Below are positions 28,970 through 39,058 of a stretch of 64,000 nt of DNA, piece by piece (position 1 is the stretch's first letter; every line of letters begins with the position of its first letter). Both the position numbers and the translations under genes were made by a program. The notes below the pieces were generated by a model. That model did no database searches. It was not told where the DNA came from and saw only the letters and a list, made by a program, of their open reading frames with translations. Source of the stretch: an uncultured Gammaproteobacteria bacterium (lineage in GTDB: Bacteria > Pseudomonadota > Gammaproteobacteria > GCA-002705445 > GCA-002716945); assembly GCA_902521725.1 (NCBI GenBank), contig CABYTF010000001.1:124001-188000 (forward strand). The letters run 5' to 3'.

Positions 28970-29601
28970 TGAAAAATATAGCTGTTATAGATTATGGAAT
29001 GAGTAATCTTCATAGTGTGATTAAATCATTCCAAAAAGCTTCCAATAAGAAATATAAGGTATGTGTAGCCACCACTAATGAGGACCTCAAGAAAGCATCA
29101 ATGATTGTTTTACCAGGACAAGGGGCAGCAAAATCATGCATGCAAAAACTAACTAATAGCTTTCCCAGATTACACGAGCACATCTTAAATAAGCCATTTT
29201 TTGGGATATGTTTAGGGTTTCAAATCTTATTTGAAAAATCATACGAGGATAACGGAGTTGATTGCCTTTCTATTATCAAAGGATCTGTGAATGATTTTAG
29301 TAAGCAGATAAGTCAAGACTTGAAAGTACCACATATGGGGTGGAACAATGTTGAGCAAAAAAAAGATCATATAATCTGGAGCGATATACCTAGAACATCT
29401 TTTTTTTATTTTGTACATAGCTATTATGCTTCAGCTGAATCTAAAGAGGATATTTCTTCTACAACTACATATGATATAGATTTCACATCATCAGTTATTA
29501 AAGATAATATATTTGCGTGCCAATTCCATCCTGAAAAAAGTTCCAATTATGGACTACAATTGATCAGCAATTTTATTACCTGGTCGGAGAGTTTGAAGTG
29601 A
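28969..29601 (+). CDS. hisH: Imidazole glycerol phosphate synthase, glutaminase subunit HisH
   Basis: This class I glutamine amidotransferase feeds ammonia to HisF. The nucleophile is Cys81 in FFGICLGFQ; the C-terminal FHPEKSS supplies the His-Glu pair, and PHMGWNNV is typical of HisH. Length 210 aa. Start and hisB stop share one base (TAATG). Confidence 0.95.
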   Translation: MKNIAVIDYGMSNLHSVIKSFQKASNKKYKVCVATTNEDLKKASMIVLPGQGAAKSCMQKLTNSFPRLHEHILNKPFFGICLGFQILFEKSYEDNGVDCLSIIKGSVNDFSKQISQDLKVPHMGWNNVEQKKDHIIWSDIPRTSFFYFVHSYYASAESKEDISSTTTYDIDFTSSVIKDNIFACQFHPEKSSNYGLQLISNFITWSESLK

Positions 29602-30323
29602 TTGTTTATCCTGCAATTGACATAATTGATGGAAAATGTGTCAGATTATCAAGAGGTGATTATTCAAATAAGACTGTTTACTCAGATAACTTAGAATCTG
29701 TCGTATCATCATGGCTTAGTAAAGGCACTAGATTTCTTCATGTGGTCGATCTAGATGGAGCAAAAGCTGGAAGACCAATGAATATTGACAGTATTTTGAA
29801 GATAAGAAAATCATTTCCAGATATTTTCATTCAAATTGGAGGCGGAATTAGAAATATTGAAACAGTTAACCAATATCTTGCTAATGGCATTAATAGAATT
29901 ATCTTAGGTACTAAAGTTCTTAAAGACAGAGAATTTATTCTGTCAATTGACCAAGCACAGAGAAAGTCATTGGCGATAGATATAGCAATAAAGGACGGGC
30001 AACTTGCAGGTGATGGATGGGAAACAACCGCAAACAATAATGTGGGCGATTTCATAGATTACTTTGAGCAAAATGGCATTGAACTGTTTGTTGTCACTGA
30101 TATAAATCAAGATGGCATGATGCAGGGTATTAACAGCGAATCTATTGAGAAGATACTAAAGTTTATAAGTACCAAGGCTATCATTTCTGGTGGAGTAACA
30201 TCCACTAATGATATTCAGTCAATCCAAAAAATGACTACAAGTAAGATTGACGGATTTATAATTGGCAAAGCTCTGTATGAAAACACAATAGACTTAAAGG
30301 AAGCAATCAATGAGTGTAGCTAA
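29598..30323 (+). CDS. hisA: ProFAR isomerase HisA
   Basis: This TIM-barrel enzyme performs the Amadori rearrangement of ProFAR to PRFAR. The first strand has [13 protein letters not shown] with the catalytic Asp, phosphate-binding QIGGGIRN lies in the middle and [10 protein letters not shown] near the end; [13 protein letters not shown] carries the second catalytic Asp. The start is GTG within a GTGA overlap with hisH. Confidence 0.94.
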   Translation: MIVYPAIDIIDGKCVRLSRGDYSNKTVYSDNLESVVSSWLSKGTRFLHVVDLDGAKAGRPMNIDSILKIRKSFPDIFIQIGGGIRNIETVNQYLANGINRIILGTKVLKDREFILSIDQAQRKSLAIDIAIKDGQLAGDGWETTANNNVGDFIDYFEQNGIELFVVTDINQDGMMQGINSESIEKILKFISTKAIISGGVTSTNDIQSIQKMTTSKIDGFIIGKALYENTIDLKEAINECS

Positions 30324-31065
30324 AAGAATAATCCCATGTCTTGATGTAGACAAAGGTAGAGTTGTTAAAGGAATAAACTTTGTTGATATAGTTGATGCAG
30401 GTGATCCTGTAGAAATTGCAAAAAAATATGATAAGGAGGGGGCTGATGAAATAACCTTCTTAGATATCACCGCATCTCATGAGGGTAGAGACAACATAGT
30501 GGGTGTTGTTGAGCAAGTAGCAAATGAGGTATTCATTCCACTCACAGTCGGAGGCGGCGTTAAAAGTTTCAGTGACGTAAGAGATCTTTTATCTGCGGGA
30601 GCTGACAAAGTAACAATTAATACCGCTGCGGTAGCAAATCCAGACTTGATTAATGAAGTGACTGATAAGATTGGTAGGCAGTGTATTGTAGTCGCTGTTG
30701 ATATTAAAAAAAGCAAAGAACAATATAATGTATTTACGCACGGCGGTAGGCATAAAACTCAATTAGATGCAGTTAACTGGTGTCTAGAGTGTCAGGAAAG
30801 AGGTGCTGGTGAAATTTTACTTACTAGCATGGACAAAGATGGAACAAAAGAAGGCTTTGATAATGAGATATTAAATGAAATTTCAAATAAACTAAGTATT
30901 CCTGTGATTGCCTCTGGAGGAGCAGGCAGTTTGCAACATTTATATGATGCAATATCGCTAGGAAAAGCAGACGCAGTCCTTGCTGCGAGCATTTTTCATT
31001 TTGGTGAGTATAGTATTAGTCAAGCAAAAGATTTTCTTAGAGATAAGGGCGTGTTTGTGAGATAG
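30310..31065 (+). CDS. hisF: Imidazole glycerol phosphate synthase, cyclase subunit HisF
   Basis: HisF cyclises PRFAR with ammonia from HisH, releasing [24 protein letters not shown] at the N terminus is diagnostic; TVGGGVKSF and IASGGAGS are the phosphate loops, and [13 protein letters not shown] has the second catalytic Asp. Length 251 aa. ATG lies 14 nt inside hisA. hisE follows after 14 nt, so there is no hisI at this place. Confidence 0.95.
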   Translation: MSVAKRIIPCLDVDKGRVVKGINFVDIVDAGDPVEIAKKYDKEGADEITFLDITASHEGRDNIVGVVEQVANEVFIPLTVGGGVKSFSDVRDLLSAGADKVTINTAAVANPDLINEVTDKIGRQCIVVAVDIKKSKEQYNVFTHGGRHKTQLDAVNWCLECQERGAGEILLTSMDKDGTKEGFDNEILNEISNKLSIPVIASGGAGSLQHLYDAISLGKADAVLAASIFHFGEYSISQAKDFLRDKGVFVR

Positions 31066-31079
31066 TAAGAGAAAAGATA

Positions 31080-31394
31080 ATGAGTGATATAATAGAAAAG
31101 CTTGAGACAATTTTGCAGAAGCGCAAGACTGAAGACTCCGAAGATTCATATGTTGCAAGCCTCTACTCAAAAGGTAATCAGCATATTTGTGATAAAATTA
31201 CTGAGGAGGCAGGTGAATTAGTTGACGCCACGGAAGATGGCAAAGCTCAGGTTGTTCATGAAACGGCGGACTTGTTATTTCATGTCCTTGTATTATTAGC
31301 CTCACTTGACATTAAATATGCTACGATATTAGATGAGTTAACAAAAAGATTTGGAATTTCTGGTATAGATGAGAAGAATAATAGAAAAAAATGA
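31080..31394 (+). CDS. hisE: Phosphoribosyl-ATP pyrophosphohydrolase HisE
   Basis: It hydrolyses phosphoribosyl-ATP to the AMP form, the second histidine step. The MazG-like helical motif KITEEAGELVDA and HETADLLFHVLVLL are clear. At 104 aa it is a stand-alone HisE; the cyclohydrolase HisI is neither fused nor adjacent. hisE followed by tatABC is a common proteobacterial order. Confidence 0.93.
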   Translation: MSDIIEKLETILQKRKTEDSEDSYVASLYSKGNQHICDKITEEAGELVDATEDGKAQVVHETADLLFHVLVLLASLDIKYATILDELTKRFGISGIDEKNNRKK

Positions 31395-31403
31395 GGATTT
31401 AGA

Positions 31404-31589
31404 ATGTTAAGCGGAATATCACCATGGTCAATATTACTTATTTTAATTATTGTAGTAGTCTTATTTGGAACAAAGAAGCTGCGAAATATTGGGTCAGATT
31501 TAGGTGCTGCCATGAAGAGTTTTAAGAAATCGTCAAGAGAAGATACCACCACAGAAAAGAATATCGACGATAATAATAAAAAAACATAA
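31404..31589 (+). CDS. tatA: Twin-arginine translocase subunit TatA
   Basis: TatA forms the translocation pore of the Sec-independent export pathway. The 61 aa protein has one N-terminal helix ([17 protein letters not shown]), the hinge [14 protein letters not shown] with the conserved FG, then a charged amphipathic region and tail. GAGGATTTAGA precedes the ATG as a ribosome-binding site. It begins tatABC. Confidence 0.95.
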   Translation: MLSGISPWSILLILIIVVVLFGTKKLRNIGSDLGAAMKSFKKSSREDTTTEKNIDDNNKKT

Positions 31590-31592
31590 ATT

Positions 31593-31865
31593 ATGTTTGA
31601 TATTGGTTTCTGGGAATTATTCTTTTTATTCCTTCTTGCACTTTTCGTACTTGGTCCTGAAAGATTACCGGTAGTTGCATCATATCTAGGTAAGCAGTTC
31701 GGTAAGGTTCAAAGATATTTCAGTAATGTTAAAAATCAAATTGATGATGAAGTGGATAGTACAGACATTAATAAGATTTTAAAAGATCAAGAGCTTTCAA
31801 TAACAGAACTTCAAAAGAGAATTAAAGAAACAAAAGATGAATCAGCAAGAGACAAAACAGACTAA
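31593..31865 (+). CDS. tatB: Twin-arginine translocase subunit TatB
   Basis: TatB with TatC recognises twin-arginine signal peptides. MFDIGFWELFFLFLLALFVLGPERLP is the standard N terminus with the conserved Glu and the GPERLP hinge; a long amphipathic, charged helix follows. It is short (90 aa) compared with E. coli TatB (171 aa). The start is 3 nt after tatA; tatC begins 29 nt before its end. Confidence 0.93.
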   Translation: MFDIGFWELFFLFLLALFVLGPERLPVVASYLGKQFGKVQRYFSNVKNQIDDEVDSTDINKILKDQELSITELQKRIKETKDESARDKTD

Positions 31866-32619
31866 GAGTAAATTTTTACCTCATTTGTTAGAATTAAGAA
31901 ATAGACTATCAAAAATACTATTGTTTGTTTTGATAGTTTTTATCATGTTAATACCATTTTCTGGTGATATATATAATCTATTGTCAATCCCTCTTCTAAA
32001 CGCACTCCCTTCGGGTAGTGAGATGATCGCTATCGATGTCGCATCACCTTTTCTCATACCATTCAAATTAGTTATATATCTGTCAATATTTATAGCTATT
32101 CCATACATCTTGTATCACCTTTGGTCATTTGTAGCACCGGGTTTATACAATCATGAAAAAAAACTTGTACTGCCTTTGATTGTATCGAGTAGTATTTTAT
32201 TTTATCTTGGTGCACTGTTCGCATACTTCATAGTGTTCCCCTTAATATTTGTTTTCTTTGTTGGGATAGCTCCAACTGATGTTGCTGTAATGACAGATAT
32301 TGGTAGGTACCTAGACTTTGTTATAGCTTTATTTTTTGCTTTTGGATTTGCTTTTGAAGTTCCTATTATTACTGTTCTATTAATAACTACAGGGATTACG
32401 ACTCGAGAAAAACTCTCCCTAAAAAGGCCCTATATAATAGTGGGAGCATTTACGCTAGGAATGCTTTTAACTCCCCCTGATGTTATTTCTCAAATTTTAC
32501 TAGCCCTACCGATGTGGCTTCTTTATGAACTTGGACTATACTTCTCACAATACTTTAAAATAAGGAAGATACCTAGTAGTAGTGAGGAAATGTATAACGA
32601 TATTGCAAATAAAAAATGA
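31837..32619 (+). CDS. tatC: Twin-arginine translocase subunit TatC
   Basis: TatC is the six-helix receptor for twin-arginine substrates. Conserved N-terminal HLLELRNRL, the first periplasmic loop, FVAPGLYNHEKK, FGFAFEVPI and the late TPPDVISQ are all present. Length 260 aa is typical. Iron-sulfur or copper proteins exported folded would be its clients; none is obvious in this window. Confidence 0.95.
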   Translation: MNQQETKQTKSKFLPHLLELRNRLSKILLFVLIVFIMLIPFSGDIYNLLSIPLLNALPSGSEMIAIDVASPFLIPFKLVIYLSIFIAIPYILYHLWSFVAPGLYNHEKKLVLPLIVSSSILFYLGALFAYFIVFPLIFVFFVGIAPTDVAVMTDIGRYLDFVIALFFAFGFAFEVPIITVLLITTGITTREKLSLKRPYIIVGAFTLGMLLTPPDVISQILLALPMWLLYELGLYFSQYFKIRKIPSSSEEMYNDIANKK

Positions 32620-33170
32620 ACAATCAAGAAAAAAGAAAAATATGGTTTGTGCGTCATGCGCAGTCTGAATACAATAAAAAGCATCTTTTTACAGGTTGGC
32701 ATGATCCTGATCTTACAAAAAAAGGTATTGATGTCGCGAAAGAGCTGAAAAATGATTTGTCATCAGTAGATTTTGATTATGTTTTCAGTTCACCACTCAA
32801 AAGAGCTGCAAAAACAGCATCACTAATTGTCGATGATCGTTATGAAATTAAATATGATGATAGATTAAAAGAGAGGAGCTATGGGGACTGGTCGGGATTA
32901 AATAAATCTGAAATTAAAGAACGGGTCGGAGAAGAATTATTCCTTTCAGCTCGAAGAGGTTGGGGTACAAAACCACCTAATGGAGAAAGTCTGGAGGATG
33001 TTAGTACCAGGGTGAGTAGTTTTTTGGAAACATTGCCACTATCAGGAAATATTCTTATTGTCTCTCATGGAAATACCATAAGAGCAATTAGCGTACTTTT
33101 GGGAATAAATAGTAAAGAGGACGTTTCATCATATGAGATTATGACGGGCAGCTTTCTGCTTATTGAATAA
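32616..33170 (+). CDS. gpmA: 2,3-bisphosphoglycerate-dependent phosphoglycerate mutase-like protein (short form)
   Basis: A histidine-phosphatase-superfamily protein with GpmA-like features: VRHAQSEYN with phospho-His14, LFTGWHDPDLTKKG, SSPLKRAAKTA, KERSYGDWSGLNK and VSHGNTIRAI. It is short (184 versus 250 aa for E. coli GpmA), as in several proteobacterial dPGMs, and the usual RHG is RHA. It fits the glycolytic genes elsewhere in the window, but another phosphatase role is possible. It ends the run started at def and overlaps tatC by 4 nt. Confidence 0.75.
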   Translation: MNNQEKRKIWFVRHAQSEYNKKHLFTGWHDPDLTKKGIDVAKELKNDLSSVDFDYVFSSPLKRAAKTASLIVDDRYEIKYDDRLKERSYGDWSGLNKSEIKERVGEELFLSARRGWGTKPPNGESLEDVSTRVSSFLETLPLSGNILIVSHGNTIRAISVLLGINSKEDVSSYEIMTGSFLLIE

Positions 33171-33172
33171 TA

Positions 33173-33193
33173 AAGCCGACTTCATGTCGGCTT
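33173..33193 (+). terminator. Hairpin terminator between gpmA and DUF3050 gene
   Basis: A perfect 8 bp stem (AAGCCGAC / GTCGGCTT) with a 5 nt loop TTCAT lies 3 nt after the gpmA stop. The downstream tract is only modestly T-rich (CATTATA), and the upstream side also has A residues, so it may act in both directions. It is one of only two clear hairpins separating convergent genes in the window. Confidence 0.7.
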
Positions 33194-33238
33194 CATTATA
33201 TACGGAGGAGGTTTGTATATCAGTATATTAACATATAG

Positions 33239-34009
33239 TTATATAAATTCAACCCTAATATCGTCATAAACCTTATCCCAAACTAATAATCTAAGTTCCA
33301 ATGACTTTATGGCTGTTGCATAAGCAAGTGATAATTGCTTTTTATCACAAGAAGTATTGAGAAGCTTCATTGATAGTGGGCCATGCCTATCGCCATCAAT
33401 ATCAATATGTCTTTCAAGATATGTTATGAGGTACTTGGATGTAGATGTCTCTTTAATAGCAGGCAATATATAACTAAACATGTTTGGTATGACTTTTTCT
33501 CGACCAAGAGTAAATGCTCCAATGATTTCTGGTAATGTTCCATTTATTGATACTTCCAAGTCATGTTTCAAAAAACTTTTTACTTCAACACTTGCATTAA
33601 TATCATCAAGATAATTTTCGTTATAGCCGTTATCAGTGATTCTTGCGATCAATTTATCCAGCTGATCAGTTTTTGCACCCATATTTTTCATTGCTAAAAG
33701 ATATATTTCAAAATGAGATATAAATCCAATACCCTCAATATAATCTGATTCTTCACACAGAATTATTTCATTTACAAAGTTAACTAGACCGTTTTTTGTA
33801 TTCTTATTAGGCATCCATGGAAGATTATCTGGAGTTATTATCTTTTGAAGTGATTTAAGAATACTCATAAATCCCCATACGGCAAAAATATGAGATTCCA
33901 TGAATTTGCATATGTGTTTTGGCTCAAGTTTGCTTGCAAACAACGGATGAGCTGAGATTTTATGCTTAATGTCGTTTAACTTTTTTTTATTAGTTTCAAG
34001 ATTATCCAT
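33239..34009 (-). CDS. DUF3050 family protein (heme-oxygenase-like fold)
   Basis: This 256 aa protein shows the features I recall for DUF3050: ISAHPLF near the N terminus, MESHIFAVWGFMSILKSLQ, EIILCEESD, SHFEIYLLAM and ERHIDIDGDRHGP near the C terminus. The recurring His and Glu residues on helices resemble the metal-binding pattern of heme-oxygenase-like di-iron proteins, so an oxygenase role is possible but unproven. No signal peptide is seen. It stands alone, downstream of the tRNA on the same strand. Confidence 0.7.
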   Translation of the reverse strand: MDNLETNKKKLNDIKHKISAHPLFASKLEPKHICKFMESHIFAVWGFMSILKSLQKIITPDNLPWMPNKNTKNGLVNFVNEIILCEESDYIEGIGFISHFEIYLLAMKNMGAKTDQLDKLIARITDNGYNENYLDDINASVEVKSFLKHDLEVSINGTLPEIIGAFTLGREKVIPNMFSYILPAIKETSTSKYLITYLERHIDIDGDRHGPLSMKLLNTSCDKKQLSLAYATAIKSLELRLLVWDKVYDDIRVEFI

Positions 34010-34016
34010 ATCCTTT

Positions 34017-34090
34017 TGGGCCCGGCAGGACTCGAACCTGCGACCAATGGATTATGAGTCCACTGCTCTAACCAACTGAGCTACAGGCCC
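34017..34090 (-). tRNA. tRNA with CAU anticodon, probably tRNA-Ile2 (lysidine-modified)
   Basis: The minus strand folds as a full cloverleaf: acceptor stem GGGCCTG / CGGGCCC, D arm AGCTCAGTTGGTTAGAGC, anticodon loop CTCATAA, T arm GCAGGTTCGAGTCCTGC. No CCA is encoded. The CAU anticodon allows Met or Ile2. C4-G69 and C5-G68, and the variable region TGGTC, match E. coli tRNA-Ile2 rather than elongator tRNA-Met (U4-A5), so lysidine modification by TilS is likely. The identity is inference. Confidence 0.93.
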
Positions 34091-34099
34091 GTCATAAAA

Positions 34100-34564
34100 T
34101 TAAAAAATCATATTTTTTTTCTTTCTTACGTATTTCTGGTGATACTCTTCCGCAATCCAAAAGTTATCAGCCATTGAAATAGAAGTTACTATTTTATCAT
34201 TGAAGATTTCTTTATTAAATTTTCTTCTCATTGCATCTGCAATTAGGTACTGATCATCATCTAAGCAAAATATTTCGGATCTATATTGAGTGCCAACGTC
34301 TGGACCCTGCCTGTTGAGTGTAGTTGGATCATGTATTTTAAAAAATAAACTTACAAGTTCCTCATAACTAACTACATCTTTATCAAATTTCACTCTAACC
34401 GCTTCTGCATGCCCGGTCTCACCTGAACAAACATCATGGTAAGAGGGTTCATTTGTTATACCCCCGATGTAACCTACCTCAGTATCTAATACTCCTCGGT
34501 AAGATAAAAATTTTTCTTCTATGCCCCAGAAACATCCAGCAGCGAATATTGCAAGCTTAGTCAT
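34100..34564 (-). CDS. msrA: Peptide methionine-S-sulfoxide reductase MsrA
   Basis: It repairs oxidised methionine in proteins. The active-site motif GCFWGIEE has its catalytic Cys at residue 11; the family pattern also includes [21 protein letters not shown] and the late EYHQKY. Length 154 aa is the short form. The start overlaps the rpoD end by 8 nt, so it is probably translated from the rpoD transcript. Confidence 0.94.
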   Translation of the reverse strand: MTKLAIFAAGCFWGIEEKFLSYRGVLDTEVGYIGGITNEPSYHDVCSGETGHAEAVRVKFDKDVVSYEELVSLFFKIHDPTTLNRQGPDVGTQYRSEIFCLDDDQYLIADAMRRKFNKEIFNDKIVTSISMADNFWIAEEYHQKYVRKKKNMIF

Positions 34565-36389
34565 TATCTAGAAAGCTTTTAAGATTTTGTGCTCTTGATG
34601 GATGTCTTAATTTTCTTAGAGCTTTTGCTTCAATTTGTCTTATTCTTTCTCTTGTTACATCGAATTGTTTACCAACCTCTTCAAGGGTGTGATCGGTATT
34701 CATATCGATCCCAAACCTCATTCTTAGCACTTTTGCCTCTCTTGGTGTTAAACTTGACAGTATGTCATGGGTTGAATCAGATAATCCATCGCTAATAGTT
34801 TGATCGAGAGGTTTCTCTGCGTTCTCGTCTTCAATGAAGTCTCCTAAATGCGAGTCTTCATCATCACCGACTGGCGATTCCATTGAGATCGGTTCTTTGG
34901 CAATTTTAAGCACCCTTCTAACTTTCTCTTCAGTCATATCCATGTGTTCAGCTAATTCTTCAGGAGTAGCCTCTTTACCATTCTCTTGTAACAGTTTTCT
35001 TTGTATTCGATTAAGTTTATTTATAGTCTCGATCATGTGAACGGGTATTCGTATTGTTCTAGCTTGATCCGCTATAGATCTGGTGATTGCTTGCCTAATC
35101 CACCAAGTTGCGTAGGTTGAAAATTTGTATCCCCTCCTGTATTCAAACTTATCAACAGCCTTCATCAATCCAATGTTTCCCTCTTGTATGAGATCTAAAA
35201 ACTGAAGACCACGATTTGTGTACTTCTTAGCTATTGAGATCACAAGCCTTAAGTTAGCCTCAACCATTTCTTTTTTTGCATTTCTCTCTTTAATTTCACC
35301 GACTCGCCTGTCTTTATTGATTAGCTTTATGTCCTGAATAGATAGTTTTTGATTAGTTTCAATGAGAGAGAGTTTTTTATTAATTTTAGTAAACTCTTTT
35401 GCAAAAAATTCTTTATCAACTGAAGGCTTCAGATAATCTTTTTTGATTTGATCTAGAACTGTCATACTCGTTTCATTATTTTTAAAAAGTTTCATAAACT
35501 CTTTCTTATTTAGACTCGTTTCATTAGAACATAGTGAGAACATGTCTTTTTCGTATTTTATGATGTTACTTGATATTTCTTCAATTCTGGCTGTGAGTTT
35601 CTCAATAAAAAGACTAGTAAATTTAAAAGTGGATATTTCTTTTTTTACTTTGTCGAAAAGTTTATCAGCCTTTTTCTGATCTTTTTGAGTTTTAAACTTT
35701 TCATAGTGCTCCTTTATTTTTAGAACTTTTTCGACAACTAATTCTTTATCTGGAGAGTTGTTTAGTATTTGTTCCTCCTCATCCTCATCTTCAATTTCAT
35801 CAGATTTCTCATTTGTTTCTGGAATTTGCTCTGTTTTAAATTCCTCATCAGCGTTTTCTTTAACATCCAGAATATAATCTGATATTTGAGAATCTATCTC
35901 TTCTTCATTTTTAAATAGCTTGAGAAAAAAGCTTATTGATTCTGGAAATCTCTGAATTGCTGTGTAGATTAATTTCTGACCTTCTTCTATTTTCTTAGCG
36001 ATTATTATTTCGCCCGCTCTGTTAAGCAGCTCTACTGTTCCCATTTCCCTCATATACATTCTTACTGGGTCTGAAGTTCTGCCAAACTCTTCATCAAGGT
36101 TCGATAATACCTCAACTGCTTCTTGTTCTGTTATTTCATTATCATCATCATCTGATACTTCCTCATCCCCTATTACTACTTCAGTGTCCACATCCTTATT
36201 GCTTTCAACTACTTTTATTTTTAGGTCTGTGATCAGTTTTATGATTCCATCAATTTGATCAGCATCATAGAGGTTTGTGGGTAATAGATCATTTATCTCA
36301 CCAATTGTAAGGAATCCTTGTTTTCTTCCTTTCTCGATCAGGTCTTTGATTTCCTTTTGCTTAGACTTTGATAAATTATTATTTGGCAT
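34557..36389 (-). CDS. rpoD: RNA polymerase primary sigma factor RpoD (sigma-70)
   Basis: This is the housekeeping sigma factor. Region 1.1 covers about residues 1-80, region 1.2 begins at [12 protein letters not shown] (about 101), and a long acidic non-conserved region follows. Regions 2.1-2.4 include [21 protein letters not shown] and [20 protein letters not shown], and region 4.2 ends with [20 protein letters not shown]. Its 610 aa match E. coli (613). dnaG and rpsU, the usual upstream neighbours, are absent; msrA follows. Confidence 0.97.
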   Translation of the reverse strand: MPNNNLSKSKQKEIKDLIEKGRKQGFLTIGEINDLLPTNLYDADQIDGIIKLITDLKIKVVESNKDVDTEVVIGDEEVSDDDDNEITEQEAVEVLSNLDEEFGRTSDPVRMYMREMGTVELLNRAGEIIIAKKIEEGQKLIYTAIQRFPESISFFLKLFKNEEEIDSQISDYILDVKENADEEFKTEQIPETNEKSDEIEDEDEEEQILNNSPDKELVVEKVLKIKEHYEKFKTQKDQKKADKLFDKVKKEISTFKFTSLFIEKLTARIEEISSNIIKYEKDMFSLCSNETSLNKKEFMKLFKNNETSMTVLDQIKKDYLKPSVDKEFFAKEFTKINKKLSLIETNQKLSIQDIKLINKDRRVGEIKERNAKKEMVEANLRLVISIAKKYTNRGLQFLDLIQEGNIGLMKAVDKFEYRRGYKFSTYATWWIRQAITRSIADQARTIRIPVHMIETINKLNRIQRKLLQENGKEATPEELAEHMDMTEEKVRRVLKIAKEPISMESPVGDDEDSHLGDFIEDENAEKPLDQTISDGLSDSTHDILSSLTPREAKVLRMRFGIDMNTDHTLEEVGKQFDVTRERIRQIEAKALRKLRHPSRAQNLKSFLDND

Positions 36390-36416
36390 TGATATATTCT
36401 TATTTAAAAGTGAGCT

Positions 36417-36425
36417 ATTATATCA
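36417..36425 (-). promoter_or_regulatory. Extended -10 promoter for rpoD
   Basis: Reading the minus strand, TGATATAAT is a perfect TATAAT with the TGn extension. It lies about 27 nt upstream of the rpoD ATG, giving a leader of roughly 20 nt. No strong -35 box is seen, as expected for an extended -10 promoter. On the plus strand another TATAAT at 36440-36445 may serve the divergent thioredoxin-like gene. Confidence 0.5.
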
Positions 36426-36506
36426 CTAATAATATTGTATATAATAACAAATTAATCTGATTTCCTGTTAATTCTAGGGATGATTATAGATATTTCAAGA
36501 TGATTC

Positions 36507-37067
36507 ATGGTTGAAACATATACTCCAGAGTGTGATTTTAATACAAAAGCTCATGATTTTGAGCTCAAAAACACTGATGGCAAGCTTTATAAGCTTGGTG
36601 AGCTTGTTGGAGACAAAGCCACATTAATAATGTTTATTTGTAATCATTGCCCATATGTAAAATCTATTCTTGAGCAGCTCGTTGTTGAAGCAAGTGTATT
36701 GCAAAAAAAAGGAGTTGCATGCATTGCTATTAATTCTAATGACTCTTCACAATATCCAGAGGATTCATTTGAGAACATGCAAAAAATTTCTAGAAAGTTT
36801 GGATTCAGCTTTCCTTATCTGTTTGATGACACACAGACCGTAGCTCAAAGTTACAAGGCTGTTTGCACTCCAGATTTTTTTGGATACAACGCAGAACTAG
36901 AACTATTGTATCGTGGTAGGTTTGATGACAGGAAAACATCAAAACAAATGTCTGCTAATTCAAGCGATCTTTTTAAAGGAATGATTGAAATAGCACGTAC
37001 GGGTAAGGCGCCTTTAAATCAGATCCCTAGTGTGGGATGTTCAATTAAATGGAAAGGCAGTGAATAA
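36507..37067 (+). CDS. Thioredoxin-like (AhpC/TSA-redoxin) family protein
   Basis: A peroxiredoxin/thioredoxin-fold protein of 186 aa with a CNHC redox motif at residues 45-48 (FICNHCPYVK) and PYLFDDTQTVAQSYKA, then VCTPDFFG. No signal peptide is seen, so it is probably cytosolic. Relatives are annotated only as thioredoxin family proteins; the partner is unknown. It overlaps transketolase by 8 nt and is the first gene of the glycolytic run, so it may be co-regulated with it. Confidence 0.8.
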   Translation: MVETYTPECDFNTKAHDFELKNTDGKLYKLGELVGDKATLIMFICNHCPYVKSILEQLVVEASVLQKKGVACIAINSNDSSQYPEDSFENMQKISRKFGFSFPYLFDDTQTVAQSYKAVCTPDFFGYNAELELLYRGRFDDRKTSKQMSANSSDLFKGMIEIARTGKAPLNQIPSVGCSIKWKGSE

Positions 37068-39054
37068 TAAGACACTGGCCAATGCTATAAGATTTTTGAG
37101 TCTTGATGCAGTCAATAATGCGAATTCTGGACATCCTGGAGCTCCCATGGGTATGGCTGATATAGCTACAATACTATGGAGAGAGTTTCTAAAACATAAC
37201 CCAAATAACCCGAACTGGTTTAACAGAGATAGGTTTGTTTTGTCCAACGGACATGGATCTATGCTTTTGTACTCTCTTTTACATTTGACTGGGTATAACC
37301 TATCTATTAACGATATTAAAAATTTTCGTCAATTGGATTCGATCACACCTGGCCATCCTGAATGTGATATTACTGAGGGTGTTGAGACAACCACCGGCCC
37401 ACTAGGTCAGGGGCTAGCAAATGCTGTGGGAATGGCCATTGCTGAGAAAAGTCTCTCCGCTGAATATAATAAGAAAGGACATGAGATAATTGACCACCAT
37501 ACTTACGTTTTTACTGGTGATGGATGCTTAATGGAGGGTATTTCTCATGAGGCCTGTTCGTTGGCCGGCACTTTGAAATTAAATAAATTAATTGTGTTCT
37601 ATGATATGAACAAGATATCTATTGATGGGAATGTTAATGGGTGGTTTACAGAGAATGTACCAGCCAGGTTCAAAAGTTATGGCTGGAATGTGATAAAAGA
37701 TGTTAACGGACACGATTTTGTCAATATCAGAAATGCGATAAAAAAAGCTAAATTAGAGAAAAATAGACCGACAATAATTTGCTGCAGGACTGTAATAGGT
37801 TATGGTTCTCCCAAGTTCCAAGGAACAAGCCAAGCCCATGGTGCACCACTTGGACATGATGAAGCCGAAGTGGTCAGAAAAAAATTAGAGTGGAAATATA
37901 AACCATTTGAAATACCAAAGGACATCTATCTCAAGTGGAATGCTAAAGTAAAAGGTAAGCAGTATGAAGATGCATGGACACTAAAAGTAAATAAATACAA
38001 AAAATTATACAGAAGGGAGTTTGCAGAGTTAGAAAGAAGAATCAAGAGAAAGATACCAAAAACTATTATTACAAAACTTAATAATTTTATGTCGAAAAAT
38101 CATGCACCAATGGCAACAAGAAAATCATCACAGATAGTAATGACTGAATTTGGGAAGCTAATGCCGGAACTAATCGGGGGATCAGCGGATCTTAAAGGTT
38201 CCAACCTATCATATTATGATGATATGGATTCATTTTCTCATTCAAATCCCTCAGGAAAATATATTTACTATGGTGTAAGAGAATTTGGTATGTCAGCCAT
38301 ATCAAATGGCATTTTCCTGCATGGAGCATCAAGACCGTTCGCAAGTACTTTTCTAATATTCTCTGAGTACGCTAAAAATGCAATTCGAATGTCAGCTCTG
38401 ATGAAATTGCCAATCATCTATATATTTACACATGATTCAATAGGGCTAGGTGAAGATGGTCCTACACACCAGGCAGTCGAACAATTGTCTTCACTCAGAC
38501 TTGTCCCAGGATTGGATGTTTGGCGACCAGCTGATACCCAAGAAACAGCTGCTGCATGGAGAGAAGCAATATTATCGCAAGAGAGACCAATTGCCTTTGC
38601 GTTATCTCGACAGACACTAAAAGAGATACCTAAAACTAAGAGACAAATAAGCAATATATCAAGAGGAGGATATGTGGTGTATGGTGATAGCTCTGACCCC
38701 GATGCAATTATCATCGCTACAGGCTCAGAGGTTTCACTCTCAGTAAGCGCCGCTGAGCAACTCAAAATCAAGGGGGTAAATATACGTGTAATTTCTATGC
38801 CTTGCCAGGAAGTTTATGAGAGACAGCCTCTGGCCTATAAAAATAAATGTATCCCTGAAAATTATGACAATATACTTGCTATTGAATCAGGGATTGGCGA
38901 CAGTTGGCATAGGTTTGTTGGGAAAAAAGGTGCAATGATATCAATGGAGTCTTTTGGATTATCAGGTACAGGGAGAGATGTCATGAATCACTTTGGATTC
39001 AGTGTCAGTAATATTAAAAAAAATATAAATAAATTAATCAAAAAAAATAGGTGA
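37060..39054 (+). CDS. tkt: Transketolase
   Basis: This thiamine-diphosphate enzyme of the pentose phosphate (or Calvin) cycle aligns with E. coli TktA throughout: [32 protein letters not shown], the ThDP motif [14 protein letters not shown], and YTHDSIG-type [17 protein letters not shown] use the GTG at 37060, giving [12 protein letters not shown], with GGAAAGG just upstream. A GTG at 37030 would add ten non-conserved residues and extend the overlap with the preceding gene. Product is 664 aa. Confidence 0.95.
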   Translation: MNNKTLANAIRFLSLDAVNNANSGHPGAPMGMADIATILWREFLKHNPNNPNWFNRDRFVLSNGHGSMLLYSLLHLTGYNLSINDIKNFRQLDSITPGHPECDITEGVETTTGPLGQGLANAVGMAIAEKSLSAEYNKKGHEIIDHHTYVFTGDGCLMEGISHEACSLAGTLKLNKLIVFYDMNKISIDGNVNGWFTENVPARFKSYGWNVIKDVNGHDFVNIRNAIKKAKLEKNRPTIICCRTVIGYGSPKFQGTSQAHGAPLGHDEAEVVRKKLEWKYKPFEIPKDIYLKWNAKVKGKQYEDAWTLKVNKYKKLYRREFAELERRIKRKIPKTIITKLNNFMSKNHAPMATRKSSQIVMTEFGKLMPELIGGSADLKGSNLSYYDDMDSFSHSNPSGKYIYYGVREFGMSAISNGIFLHGASRPFASTFLIFSEYAKNAIRMSALMKLPIIYIFTHDSIGLGEDGPTHQAVEQLSSLRLVPGLDVWRPADTQETAAAWREAILSQERPIAFALSRQTLKEIPKTKRQISNISRGGYVVYGDSSDPDAIIIATGSEVSLSVSAAEQLKIKGVNIRVISMPCQEVYERQPLAYKNKCIPENYDNILAIESGIGDSWHRFVGKKGAMISMESFGLSGTGRDVMNHFGFSVSNIKKNINKLIKKNR

Positions 39055-39058
39055 TAGT

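Noticed and set aside
33204-33215. Strong Shine-Dalgarno-like GGAGGAGGT after the gpmA terminator, followed at once by TTG
   Set aside because: The TTG has no spacing from the purine tract and opens a frame of only about 18 codons running into the DUF3050 gene; not a credible gene.
34017-34090. Plain elongator tRNA-Met call
   Set aside because: Anticodon CAU alone is ambiguous. The C4-G69/C5-G68 pairs and TGGTC variable region favour Ile2, although Met is not fully excluded.
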